Both the position numbers and the translations under genes were made by a program. DNA of 62,008 nt, from positions 1 through 62,008 of the forward strand of contig DXAV01000074.1 of NCBI GenBank assembly GCA_019116805.1, read 5' to 3'. Shown in pieces: positions 1 to 7,983 of this stretch. How positions within the stretch are numbered: position 1 is the stretch's first letter; each line of letters begins with the position of its first letter. The notes under the pieces are model-generated. The model saw nothing but the letters and a program-made list of their open reading frames with translations, ran no database searches and was not told where the DNA came from. This DNA comes from Candidatus Bacteroides merdavium (GTDB lineage: Bacteria; Bacteroidota; Bacteroidia; Bacteroidales; Bacteroidaceae).

Positions 1-33
1 TTTCATCAGACTTGTTTTTATTTTATTTTTCAT
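1..33 (-). CDS. possible start of a gene running off the left edge
   Basis: On the minus strand an ATG at 33 opens eleven codons to the window edge, reading MKNKIKTSLMK, which resembles the charged start of a bacterial protein or signal peptide. The AT-rich stretch between it and the nadD stop could hold its promoter. Too little is visible to name it, and chance is a real alternative. Confidence 0.3.
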   Translation of the reverse strand, partial: MKNKIKTSLMK

Positions 34-127
34 ACCCGTTTATAAAGCTGAGTACAAACTTAAGAGTTTAATTATAAAATCCCAACCTAAAATAAAAAAA
101 CAATCTAAATTGTATGTAGAAACGGAG

Positions 128-688
128 TCACTCCAACATCAGCCGTTCATATACACGGGGGTGAAGAAAATAGCGCACATCTTTCCCGGCCTCGATGGAC
201 TCGCGGATAAAGGTGGAACTGATTTCGAGTACCGGCGAATCGACCAGACGTACACGGGGAGGCAAGGAAGAAATATCGACAGGATAACCCGAACGGGGAT
301 AAATCAAAATGGGATTCTCTGTCAGCAGGCGTTCGGACTGATACCAGCGGGTGAAGGAGTGCCAGTTGTCCGATCCGATAATCAGATGGAACGTATGCTG
401 CGGATAGACCTCCTTCAGGCGGTCGAAGGTATGGATGGTGTAAGAAGGTTGAGACAAATGGAATTCGAAATCGGAAGCACGGAACTTGGGATAACCCTCT
501 ACGGCCAGTTGTACCAGCTCCAGCCGCAAGGCGTCGGGCAACAGATCCTGTCCCACCTTGAAAGGATTGCGGGGAGTCACCAGAAACCACAACTCATCCA
601 GCCCGCCGAACTCGCAGAGGTAATTGGCCAGGGCCAGATGGCCGACGTGGATGGGGTTGAACGAACCGCTGAAAATACCGATATCCAT
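128..688 (-). CDS. nadD: nicotinate-nucleotide adenylyltransferase
   Basis: NadD joins nicotinate mononucleotide to ATP-derived AMP, giving deamido-NAD in cytoplasmic NAD synthesis. The 186-residue product opens with the nucleotidyltransferase core [18 protein letters not shown], containing the HxGH-type motif, and has an ISSTFIRE segment near residue 160 matching the family ISSTxIR motif. The length is normal for NadD. It is the last gene of a minus-strand run yicC-gmk-small ORF-nadD and starts only 9 bases after the small ORF ends, so it is probably cotranscribed. The identification is firm; the operon is inferred from spacing. Confidence 0.95.
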   Translation of the reverse strand: MDIGIFSGSFNPIHVGHLALANYLCEFGGLDELWFLVTPRNPFKVGQDLLPDALRLELVQLAVEGYPKFRASDFEFHLSQPSYTIHTFDRLKEVYPQHTFHLIIGSDNWHSFTRWYQSERLLTENPILIYPRSGYPVDISSLPPRVRLVDSPVLEISSTFIRESIEAGKDVRYFLHPRVYERLMLE

Positions 689-697
689 AGGCGCGTA

Positions 698-913
698 TCA
701 GATTTTCTTTCCCTTCAGGCGCAGGAAAGCAAGGGTGCCGTTCGCAATGGATACTACTCCAACAAGCCCCATGGCTATCGCCGTAGTGTATTCCTCATAC
801 TTTATATTGGCAACCAAGAGCCACACGGCACATACCAGCAAAATAACGTTGACAACCAACAGCCACTTGTTCATCTTGCGCGAGAAATTCTTTCCGCTAT
901 AATCTTTCGTCAT
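698..913 (-). CDS. small two-helix membrane protein
   Basis: This 71-residue protein has a polar, basic start followed by two hydrophobic stretches (about residues 16-36 and 43-62) and a basic tail ending RLKGKKI, so it is probably an inner-membrane protein with two helices. I do not recognise a named family. Its ATG overlaps the gmk stop in an ATGA arrangement and nadD follows 9 bases later, which suggests translational coupling inside the yicC-gmk-nadD run. An internal Met at residue 14 (MNKWLLV) is another possible start, but the ATGA overlap favours the longer form. No function can be assigned. Confidence 0.75.
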   Translation of the reverse strand: MTKDYSGKNFSRKMNKWLLVVNVILLVCAVWLLVANIKYEEYTTAIAMGLVGVVSIANGTLAFLRLKGKKI

Positions 914-1473
914 GCCTTCAGGAATTGGGTGATTACTTCCAGTGCCTCGGCTTTGGCCGTTTCCAGGTCGTCGTTCACAATAATCTTGTCGAACTTCGGA
1001 GCGAAGGACATTTCGTAGGCAGCCTTAGCCACACGGTCCTCAATAACTTCAGGCGTATCAGTACCACGCCCCACCAGACGCTTGCGCAGTTCTTCAACCG
1101 AAGGCGGCTGGATAAAAACTGACAGGGCACGGTCGCCGTAAAACTTCTTGATGTTGCACCCGCCTACCACATCGACGTCGAACACCACATTCTGTCCGGC
1201 AGCCAGCTGTTTTTCGACCTGCGACTTCAACGTACCGTAAAAACGGTCGTGATAAACCTCTTCGTACTCCAAGAACTCACCCTCGGCAATGCGACGGCGG
1301 AACTCTTCGGGTGAAAGGAAGAAATACTCCACACCATCACGCTCCGTACCACGTGGCGGACGGCTGGTGGCCGAAATGGAAAAGGCCAGGTTCAGGTTCT
1401 GCGTCAACAGATAATTGATGATGGTCGATTTGCCCGACCCTGAGGGGGCAGAAAAAATAATCAGTTTACCCAT
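910..1473 (-). CDS. gmk: guanylate kinase
   Basis: Guanylate kinase phosphorylates GMP to GDP with ATP in the cytoplasm, feeding GTP, dGTP and ppGpp pools. The 187-residue protein begins with the P-loop FSAPSGSGKST and continues with the GMP-binding region SATSRPPRGTERDGVEYFF and a lid region rich in Arg. Length and motif order are standard. It lies 74 bases downstream of yicC, and its stop overlaps the start of a 71-residue membrane protein gene. The gap upstream contains short AT-rich near-repeats (atgaag-type words) but no clear promoter, so transcription probably comes from the yicC promoter. Confidence 0.96.
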   Translation of the reverse strand: MGKLIIFSAPSGSGKSTIINYLLTQNLNLAFSISATSRPPRGTERDGVEYFFLSPEEFRRRIAEGEFLEYEEVYHDRFYGTLKSQVEKQLAAGQNVVFDVDVVGGCNIKKFYGDRALSVFIQPPSVEELRKRLVGRGTDTPEVIEDRVAKAAYEMSFAPKFDKIIVNDDLETAKAEALEVITQFLKA

Positions 1474-1547
1474 AAAAATAATGAAGAACTAAAAATGAAG
1501 AATGAAAAATATACCTGAACAGACAGATGCTTCACTCTACATTCATT

Positions 1548-2426
1548 TTACATTACATTCAAAACTTGCTCCTTGATTTGCTCCAGCTCATCCTTCATCT
1601 GCACCACAATCTTCTGCATCTCGGCATGATTGGATTTGCTGCCCAAGGTATTGATTTCGCGACCCACTTCCTGGGCGATGAAGCCCAGCTTCTTGCCCTG
1701 TCCGCTACCGTTTTCCAAGGTGCTGATGAAATATTTCAGATGATTGCTGAGGCGTTGCTTCTCTTCGTTGATGTCCAGTTTCTCAATGTAGTAAATGAGT
1801 TCCTGCTCCAAACGATTCTTGTCATAGTCCACACTGATGGTCTTCTCGAGCGCATCGACAATGCGGTCCTTTATTTTTCCTACGCGTTCCTTTTCGTACG
1901 GTTCCACTGTTTCGAGCAGATGTTCAATGTTAGATATTTTCTCACGGAATTTCTTCTCAAGTGCGGCACCCTCCTGCTTACGGAAATCCACCAAATGCTC
2001 CAATGCCTCCTTGACAGCTGCATAGGCCGTTTGCCATTCTTCTTCACTCAATTCCTGTGTTTCAGTTTTGCTCATTACGTCAGGCATACGCAACAGGGTA
2101 GCAAACCAGTCCTCAGGTTCGGGAATACCTGTAACAGAAGAGATTTCTTTGATCCGATGGAAATAGGCAGCCACCAGTTCCTGATTGATGGGAGTAGCCA
2201 GTTGTTCGGCATCTTTCTTTTCCACCCACAGGCTGAAATCCACCTTACCTCGCTCCAAAACACGAGCTATTTCATTGCGGATTTCCATTTCTTTTTCACG
2301 ATATGCAGGAGCTATACGCGTGGATAAATCCATCGCTTTACTGTTAAGCGATTTTATCTCAACATTTATCTTTTTATCAGGCAATTCGACTGTCGCCTTG
2401 CCGTATCCTGTCATTGACTGTATCAT
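1548..2426 (-). CDS. yicC: YicC family endoribonuclease
   Basis: The 292-residue protein opens MIQSMTGYGKA, the hallmark start of the YicC/YloC family, and ends with the DUF1732-type C-terminal region containing the conserved QEVGREINTLGSKSN segment. YicC proteins have been described as endoribonucleases; in bacteria the gene is commonly found beside gmk, as here. The coiled, charged middle (about residues 130-230) is typical. It is first in the minus-strand run leading to nadD and shares a 92-base divergent promoter region with tsaB. A TAnnTTTG box on the minus strand at 2447-2454 is a good -7 candidate. Confidence 0.92.
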   Translation of the reverse strand: MIQSMTGYGKATVELPDKKINVEIKSLNSKAMDLSTRIAPAYREKEMEIRNEIARVLERGKVDFSLWVEKKDAEQLATPINQELVAAYFHRIKEISSVTGIPEPEDWFATLLRMPDVMSKTETQELSEEEWQTAYAAVKEALEHLVDFRKQEGAALEKKFREKISNIEHLLETVEPYEKERVGKIKDRIVDALEKTISVDYDKNRLEQELIYYIEKLDINEEKQRLSNHLKYFISTLENGSGQGKKLGFIAQEVGREINTLGSKSNHAEMQKIVVQMKDELEQIKEQVLNVM

Positions 2427-2446
2427 AATGCTTCTTAAGTTTTGTG

Positions 2447-2454
2447 CAAAATTA
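2447..2454 (-). promoter_or_regulatory. -7 box for the yicC-gmk-nadD run
   Basis: The minus strand reads TAATTTTG here, a full match to the Bacteroides -7 consensus TAnnTTTG, 21 bases upstream of the yicC start. I see no convincing TTTG box at -33. Confidence 0.5.
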
Positions 2455-2487
2455 CACGATTATTTTTAATTACTGAAAATAATCACG

Positions 2488-2495
2488 TAAATTTG
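2488..2495 (+). promoter_or_regulatory. -7 box for the tsaB run
   Basis: The plus strand reads TAAATTTG, matching TAnnTTTG, 23 bases before the tsaB start. The -33 region is only T-rich. With the minus-strand box at 2447 it makes a compact divergent promoter region. Confidence 0.5.
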
Positions 2496-2518
2496 TCAGC
2501 GATTAAAAAATAGTAACT

Positions 2519-3211
2519 ATGTCATGTATCCTACATATTGAAACATCCACTTCTGCGTGTTCGGTTGCCGTGAGCGAAGACGGGCAGGTAGTGTTCAAAA
2601 AGGAAGACTTGAACGGCCCTTCACACGCCGTATCCCTGGGAGTTTTTGTAGATGAAGCATTGTCTTTTGCCGACAGCCATGCCATGCCGCTGGATGCGGT
2701 GGCCGTGAGCTGCGGTCCGGGGTCGTACACAGGCCTGCGCATTGGTGTATCCATGGCCAAGGGCGTGTGCTACGGGCGTAACCTGAAGCTCATCGGTTTG
2801 CCCACGCTGAAGGTACAGTGCGTACCGGTGCTGCTCTATCACGACGAGCTGCCCGACGATGCCCTGCTTTGCCCCATGATAGATGCCCGCCGCATGGAAG
2901 TTTATGCTGCCATCTATGACCGCGCCTTGAAGCCTGTGCGCGACATTGCCGCCGACATTGTGGACGAAAATTCTTACCGCGAGTTTCTCGAGCAGCATCC
3001 CGTTTATTTCTTTGGTGACGGCGCCGCCAAGTGCAAGGAAAAGATTACGCACCCGAACGCACATTTCATTGACGGTATCCAACCCCTAGCCAGCATGATG
3101 TTCCCCCTGGCCGAGAAAGCCATCGCCGAAGAAAAGTTCGAGGACGTTGCCTATTTTGAGCCTTTCTATCTGAAGGAATTCGTGGCAGGCAAACCGAAAA
3201 AGCTCATTTAA
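2519..3211 (+). CDS. tsaB: tRNA t6A synthesis protein TsaB
   Basis: TsaB is the partner of TsaD and TsaE in making threonylcarbamoyladenosine at position 37 of ANN-decoding tRNAs. The 230-residue protein starts ILHIETSTSACSVAVSEDG, the ASKHA-fold nucleotide-binding start of TsaB, and includes the conserved GPGSYTGLRIGVSMAKG loop near residue 66. It lacks the metal-binding His residues of TsaD, as expected for TsaB. It heads a plus-strand series of housekeeping genes; the DUF4290 gene follows after 30 bases. Confidence 0.94.
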   Translation: MSCILHIETSTSACSVAVSEDGQVVFKKEDLNGPSHAVSLGVFVDEALSFADSHAMPLDAVAVSCGPGSYTGLRIGVSMAKGVCYGRNLKLIGLPTLKVQCVPVLLYHDELPDDALLCPMIDARRMEVYAAIYDRALKPVRDIAADIVDENSYREFLEQHPVYFFGDGAAKCKEKITHPNAHFIDGIQPLASMMFPLAEKAIAEEKFEDVAYFEPFYLKEFVAGKPKKLI

Positions 3212-3241
3212 ATCATTCTGAAAATCCAATTATAACAACTC

Positions 3242-3868
3242 ATGCAATATAACACCCAACAGAAACGGATGCCCTTGCCTGAATACGGTCGCAGCATCCA
3301 GAACATGGTAGATCACGCACTGACCATCGAAGACCGTGCCGAACGCCAACGTTGCGCCAACACCATCATCAACATCATGGGAGGCATGTTCCCCCACCTG
3401 CGCGATGTGCCCGACTTCAAGCACAAACTTTGGGATCACCTGGCTATCATGTCCGACTTCAAGCTGGACATCGACTACCCCTTCGAAGTCATCCGCCAAA
3501 ACAATCTGGAATCCAAACCCGAACCTGTACCCTACCCCAACACGAAAATCATCTACCGCCACTATGGCCGTACATTGGAGGTACTGATACAGAAAGCCTG
3601 TGAATTGCCCGAAGGCGACGAGAAACAAAACCTCGTGGCCCTCATTTGCAACCACATGAAGAAAGACTACATGACGTGGAACAAGGATACGGTGGACGAC
3701 CGTAAGATAGCTGACGACCTGTATGAATTGTCGGGTGGCAAATTGCAGATGACGGAAGACATCCTGAAATTGATGGCCGAACGCATCGAACTCTATTACC
3801 GTCCGATGAAAGCCAACACGCCGAACAACAATAACAACAACCGGAACAACAAGAAAAAGAAATACTGA
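3242..3868 (+). CDS. DUF4290 family protein
   Basis: A 208-residue, mostly helical, cytoplasmic-looking protein without signal peptide or membrane segment. It begins MQYNTQQKRMPLPEYGR, which I recognise as the DUF4290 family widespread in Bacteroidetes, and ends in an Asn-rich and Lys-rich tail (about residues 193-208) that looks disordered. The family has no established function that I know. It sits between tsaB (30 bases upstream) and murA (25 bases downstream), an arrangement implying cotranscription with cell-envelope and translation genes. Confidence 0.85.
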   Translation: MQYNTQQKRMPLPEYGRSIQNMVDHALTIEDRAERQRCANTIINIMGGMFPHLRDVPDFKHKLWDHLAIMSDFKLDIDYPFEVIRQNNLESKPEPVPYPNTKIIYRHYGRTLEVLIQKACELPEGDEKQNLVALICNHMKKDYMTWNKDTVDDRKIADDLYELSGGKLQMTEDILKLMAERIELYYRPMKANTPNNNNNNRNNKKKKY

Positions 3869-3893
3869 AACCGGCCACAAACATTGAACCATC

Positions 3894-5198
3894 ATGGCAT
3901 CATTCATCATCGAAGGAGGACACAGACTAGCAGGTGACATTCACCCGCAAGGAGCCAAGAACGAGGTGCTGCAAATCATCTGCGCTACCTTGCTCACGGC
4001 AGAGAAGGTGACTGTACACCATGTGCCCAACATCCTGGACGTGAACAATCTGATACAACTGATGCGAGACATGGGAGTAGAAGTTTCTAAAATCGGCATT
4101 GACAGCTACACCTTTCAGGCCGCCCGCATAGACACCGCTTATCTGGAAAGCGAGGAGTTTCTGAAGAAGTGCTCCAGCCTGCGTGGATCGGTGATGCTCG
4201 TAGGCCCCATGATAGCACGTTTCGGAAAAGCCATTATCTCCAAGCCTGGCGGTGACAAGATAGGACGCCGGAGACTGGACACCCACTTCATCGGCATTCA
4301 GAATTTGGGAGCCAACTTCCACTATAACGAAACGGCAGGGACATTCGAAATAACGGCCAAACAACTAAAGGGAACCTACATGCTGCTAGACGAAGCTTCC
4401 GTAACGGGTACGGCCAACATCGTCATGGCTGCCGTATTGGCCGAAGGCAAGACAACCATCTACAACGCCGCCTGCGAGCCCTACGTACAGCAGCTCTGCC
4501 GAATGCTGAACCGCATGGGCGCCAAGATAACGGGTATCGCCTCGAATCTGCTCACTATCGAAGGGGTGAAGGAACTGCACGGCACGGAGCACACCATCCT
4601 TCCTGACATGATTGAAGTAGGAAGTTTCATCGGCATGGCTGCCATGACAGCCAGCGAACTGACCATCAAGAACGTGTCCTACGAGAACCTGGGCATCATC
4701 CCCCAGTGCTTCCGCCGTCTGGGCATCCGCCTGGAACAACGAGGCGACGACATCTACATTCCTGCACAGGAGACGTACGAGATAGAGTCATTTATCGACG
4801 GCTCCATCATGACCATTGCCGACGCGCCCTGGCCGGGACTGACCCCCGACCTGCTGAGCGTGATGCTCGTCGTGGCCACGCAAGCCAAAGGCAGCGTGCT
4901 CATCCATCAGAAGATGTTTGAAAGTCGCCTGTTTTTCGTGGACAAACTGATAGACATGGGAGCGCAGATTATCTTGTGCGATCCGCACCGTGCCGTGGTC
5001 ATCGGGCACAACCGCACCTTCCGCCTGCATGGCGGCAACATGACCTCGCCCGACATCCGCGCTGGAATAGCCCTGCTCATTGCGGCCATGAGTGCCGACG
5101 GCATCAGCCGCATCCACAACATCGAACAGATTGACCGTGGCTATCAAGACATTGAAGGACGACTGAACGCTATCGGTGCACGGATAACAAGAATATGA
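3894..5198 (+). CDS. murA: UDP-N-acetylglucosamine 1-carboxyvinyltransferase (Cys-to-Asp type)
   Basis: MurA transfers enolpyruvate from PEP to UDP-GlcNAc, the first committed step of peptidoglycan synthesis. The 434-residue protein has the normal length and the two-domain EPSP-synthase fold, with the KNEVLQI region near residue 22. In the catalytic loop, where fosfomycin-sensitive MurA has Cys (Cys115 in E. coli) inside a GGCAIG motif, this protein reads [10 protein letters not shown] with Asp at residue 121. Asp at this position is known to keep activity but prevents covalent trapping by fosfomycin. It lies between the DUF4290 gene and rimM, 4 bases before the latter. Confidence 0.94.
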   Translation: MASFIIEGGHRLAGDIHPQGAKNEVLQIICATLLTAEKVTVHHVPNILDVNNLIQLMRDMGVEVSKIGIDSYTFQAARIDTAYLESEEFLKKCSSLRGSVMLVGPMIARFGKAIISKPGGDKIGRRRLDTHFIGIQNLGANFHYNETAGTFEITAKQLKGTYMLLDEASVTGTANIVMAAVLAEGKTTIYNAACEPYVQQLCRMLNRMGAKITGIASNLLTIEGVKELHGTEHTILPDMIEVGSFIGMAAMTASELTIKNVSYENLGIIPQCFRRLGIRLEQRGDDIYIPAQETYEIESFIDGSIMTIADAPWPGLTPDLLSVMLVVATQAKGSVLIHQKMFESRLFFVDKLIDMGAQIILCDPHRAVVIGHNRTFRLHGGNMTSPDIRAGIALLIAAMSADGISRIHNIEQIDRGYQDIEGRLNAIGARITRI

Positions 5199-5202
5199 CA
5201 AT

Positions 5203-5739
5203 ATGATCAAACGAGAAGAAATATATAAAATAGGTATATTCAACAAGCCGCATGGCATACACGGCGAATTGCAGTTCACCTTCACCGACGACATCTTCGA
5301 CCGTGTGGAGGCAGAGTACATCGTCTGCCTGTTGGACGGAATTTTCGTACCCTTCTTCATCGAGGAATATCGGTTCCGTTCAGATACTACCGCCCTGATG
5401 AAGTTGGAAGGAATTGATACCGCCGAACGGGCCCGTATGTTCACCAACGTGGAAGTCTGGTTTCCCGTGAAGCATGCCGACGATACTGAATCCGAAGAAC
5501 TGACATGGAACTATTTCGTAGGCTTCCGCATGGAAGAAATCCATTATGGACACTTGGGCGAAGTGACAGACGTAGATACTTCGACGCTCAACACTCTGTT
5601 CGTGATAAATCACAATGGTAATGAACTGCTGATACCTGCTCAGGAAGAATTTATCACCGATATCGACCGGAAACATAAAGTCATCACTGTCAGCCTACCC
5701 GCCGGACTGATAAACTTAGACGAAGCAGAAGAGGAATAA
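5203..5739 (+). CDS. rimM: ribosome maturation factor RimM
   Basis: RimM binds ribosomal protein S19 and helps mature the 30S head. The 178-residue product has the N-terminal RimM barrel beginning [22 protein letters not shown] (GxHGxL-type motif) and the C-terminal PRC-like barrel with [10 protein letters not shown] and [15 protein letters not shown] near residues 120-165. The length fits. It starts 4 bases after the murA stop, so the two are translationally close, and an M23 peptidase gene follows after 21 bases. In many bacteria rimM sits with trmD and rplS; here it is instead in a cell-wall and isoprenoid context. Confidence 0.93.
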   Translation: MIKREEIYKIGIFNKPHGIHGELQFTFTDDIFDRVEAEYIVCLLDGIFVPFFIEEYRFRSDTTALMKLEGIDTAERARMFTNVEVWFPVKHADDTESEELTWNYFVGFRMEEIHYGHLGEVTDVDTSTLNTLFVINHNGNELLIPAQEEFITDIDRKHKVITVSLPAGLINLDEAEEE

Positions 5740-5760
5740 TTCACACAATCCAAGAAAACT

Positions 5761-6627
5761 ATGCCGACTCCCAAAAAGAAAAAAAGAAGTAAAGCTTTCT
5801 GGAACAACATCAAGTTCAAATACAAGCTGACTATCGTCAACGAGAACACGCTAGAAGAGATAGTCGGCCTGCACGTATCCAAGCTGAACGGCATATCCGT
5901 ACTCTTATCCGTACTGACCATTCTTTTCTTGATAGCTTCGCTAATTGTAGCCTTTACACCGTTGCGTAACTACTTGCCTGGTTACATGAACAGCGAAATA
6001 CGTGCTCAAGTAGTAGATAATGCACTACGCGTGGATTCCCTCCAACAACTCGTTGAACGGCAGAACCTGTACATCATGAATATACAGGACATCTTCCGCG
6101 GCGACGTCAAGACTGACACCATCCAGTCCATAGACTCGTTGACCACCCTGCGGCAAGACTCGCTCATGGAACGCACAAAAAGGGAAGAAGAGTTCCGCAA
6201 ACAATATGAAGAAAAGGAAAAATATAACCTGACGACCCTCACAGCCATGTCGGCTGACGGACTGAACTTCTACTGCCCCACGCGAGGCATCGTATCGGCT
6301 TCCTTCAATGCCGAACAACGGCACTATGGCACAGACATCGCTGCCAATCCCGGCGAAAGCGTATTGGCTACCCTAGACGGTACCGTCATCCTGAGCACAT
6401 ACACTGCCGAAACAGGCTATGTGATACAGGTACAGCATAGACAGGATTTCGTGTCAATCTACAAGCATTGTGGTTCCCTGTTAAAGAAGGAGGGAGAAAC
6501 CGTAAAAGGCGGAGAAGCCATTGCCTTGGTCGGGAACACCGGCCAGCTGACCACCGGACCACACCTACATTTCGAACTGTGGCACCGCGGACGAGCCATC
6601 AATCCTGAAATTTACATAGTATTCTAA
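5761..6627 (+). CDS. membrane-anchored M23 family peptidase
   Basis: The 288-residue protein has a basic cytoplasmic start (PKKKKRSK), one transmembrane helix (about residues 46-67), a coiled-coil-like stretch (about 90-155) and a C-terminal LytM/M23 domain. Two zinc-ligand motifs are visible: HYGTD near residue 190 (HxxxD) and GPHLHFELW near residue 268 (HxH). It is therefore predicted to be an inner-membrane-anchored periplasmic peptidoglycan endopeptidase or an activator of amidases. The motifs appear intact, unlike degenerate EnvC/NlpD types. It sits between rimM and dxr in an apparent operon with murA. Confidence 0.9.
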   Translation: MPTPKKKKRSKAFWNNIKFKYKLTIVNENTLEEIVGLHVSKLNGISVLLSVLTILFLIASLIVAFTPLRNYLPGYMNSEIRAQVVDNALRVDSLQQLVERQNLYIMNIQDIFRGDVKTDTIQSIDSLTTLRQDSLMERTKREEEFRKQYEEKEKYNLTTLTAMSADGLNFYCPTRGIVSASFNAEQRHYGTDIAANPGESVLATLDGTVILSTYTAETGYVIQVQHRQDFVSIYKHCGSLLKKEGETVKGGEAIALVGNTGQLTTGPHLHFELWHRGRAINPEIYIVF

Positions 6628-6642
6628 ACAAACGATATATTC

Positions 6643-7803
6643 ATGAAGAAACAGATAGCCATACTCGGTTCCACCGGTTCCATCGGAACACAGGCCTTAC
6701 AAGTCATCGAGGAACATCCCGACAAGTATGAAGCCTACGTACTGACGGCCAACAACCGCGTGGACGAGCTCATCGCTCAGGCACGCCGCTTCATGCCCGA
6801 GGTAGTCGTGATAGCCAACGAAGCGAAATATGCCATCCTGAAAGAAGCCTTGGCCGACCTGCCCATTATGGTCTATGCTGGCGAGGAAGCCATCTGCCAG
6901 ATTGTACAGGAGAAGCCGATAGACATTGTTCTTACAGCCATGGTAGGCTACGCCGGATTACGCCCCACCATCCATGCCATCCGAGCCCGCAAGACGATTG
7001 CGCTAGCCAACAAGGAGACACTCGTCGTGGCAGGCGACCTCATCAACGACCTGGCTCGTGTAAACGGTACACCCATCTTGCCCGTCGATTCGGAACACTC
7101 CGCTGTCTTCCAATGCCTGGCCGGCGAAGCGGGTAACCCGATAGAGAAAGTCATCCTCACAGCTTCGGGCGGTCCTTTCCGCACTTTCAGCTACGAACAG
7201 CTGAAGACAGTGACCAAGGAGCAGGCCCTGCGCCACCCCAACTGGGACATGGGCGCAAAAATTACTATCGACTCTGCTTCAATGATGAACAAGGGTTTCG
7301 AGGTAATAGAGGCGAAATGGCTCTTTGGCGTACAGCCGGAGCAGATTGAGGTAGTAGTACACCCACAGTCAGTCATCCACAGTATGGTACAGTTCGAAGA
7401 CGGCGCGGTGAAGGCACAGCTCGGCATGCCGGACATGCGCCTGCCCATCCAGTACGCCTTCTCCTACCCCGACCGACCGCACGCCTCGTTCCCGCGGCTG
7501 GACTTCGCGCAGTGCACGCAGCTCACCTTCGAGCAGCCCGACACCGAACGCTTCCGCAACCTGGCCCTGGCCTACGAGGCCCTGCACCGCGGCGGCAACA
7601 TGCCCTGCATCGTCAACGCCGCCAACGAAGTCTGCGTGGCCGCCTTCCTGCACGACCGCATCTCCTTCCTCGGCATGAGCCGGGTGATAGAGCAGACCAT
7701 GGAGCGCGTGGCCTTCGTCCGGAAGCCGACGTACGAGGACTACGTGGCAACGGATGCCGAAGCGCGCCGCGTGGCGGAAGAAATCCTGACAAGCACGCCG
7801 TAA
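6643..7803 (+). CDS. dxr: 1-deoxy-D-xylulose 5-phosphate reductoisomerase
   Basis: Dxr (IspC) converts DXP to 2-C-methyl-D-erythritol 4-phosphate with NADPH, the second step of the MEP isoprenoid pathway. The 386-residue protein begins ILGSTGSIGTQAL, the NADPH-binding loop, and contains LPVDSEHSAVFQCL near residue 147 and SASMMNKGFEVIEA near residue 212, which supply metal and substrate ligands. The length is standard. GC content climbs at its 3' end, which runs into a G-rich repeat array before rseP. The dxr-rseP order is common in bacteria. Confidence 0.96.
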   Translation: MKKQIAILGSTGSIGTQALQVIEEHPDKYEAYVLTANNRVDELIAQARRFMPEVVVIANEAKYAILKEALADLPIMVYAGEEAICQIVQEKPIDIVLTAMVGYAGLRPTIHAIRARKTIALANKETLVVAGDLINDLARVNGTPILPVDSEHSAVFQCLAGEAGNPIEKVILTASGGPFRTFSYEQLKTVTKEQALRHPNWDMGAKITIDSASMMNKGFEVIEAKWLFGVQPEQIEVVVHPQSVIHSMVQFEDGAVKAQLGMPDMRLPIQYAFSYPDRPHASFPRLDFAQCTQLTFEQPDTERFRNLALAYEALHRGGNMPCIVNAANEVCVAAFLHDRISFLGMSRVIEQTMERVAFVRKPTYEDYVATDAEARRVAEEILTSTP

Positions 7804-7838
7804 GTCCGTCCCCGTCCGCCCGCCTGTCCCCGACGGAC
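7804..7838. repeat. inverted repeat next to dxr stop
   Basis: GTCCGTC at 7804-7810 and GACGGAC at 7832-7838 form perfect 7-bp arms around a C-rich loop, immediately after the dxr stop. Part of the loop (TGTCCCCGACG) resembles, in inverted orientation, the unit of the tandem array that follows, so the two could fold together in RNA. Confidence 0.5.
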
Positions 7839-7840
7839 GC

Positions 7841-7906
7841 CCCGTGGGGGACAAACGGGAACCTCGTGGGGGACAAACGATGGCCTCGTGGGGGACACAC
7901 GGGAAC
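7841..7906. repeat. three tandem 22-bp G-rich repeats
   Basis: Three consecutive 22-bp units start at 7841, 7863 and 7885. Each contains CGTGGGGGACAAACG or CGTGGGGGACACACG, so bases agree closely while the ends vary. Each unit has short complementary ends (CCCGT with ACGGG in the first; CGTG with CACG in the third). The period is not a multiple of three and no reading frame is implied. It fills the gap between dxr and rseP; the remainder (7907-7983) is AT-rich with nothing clear. Confidence 0.8.
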
Positions 7907-7983
7907 GGCATTGATTATCAATGAATTAAAAAAGTGACTAAAAACAGATAACTAAAAAACAAAAAAGTAATAATTAAAGACAA

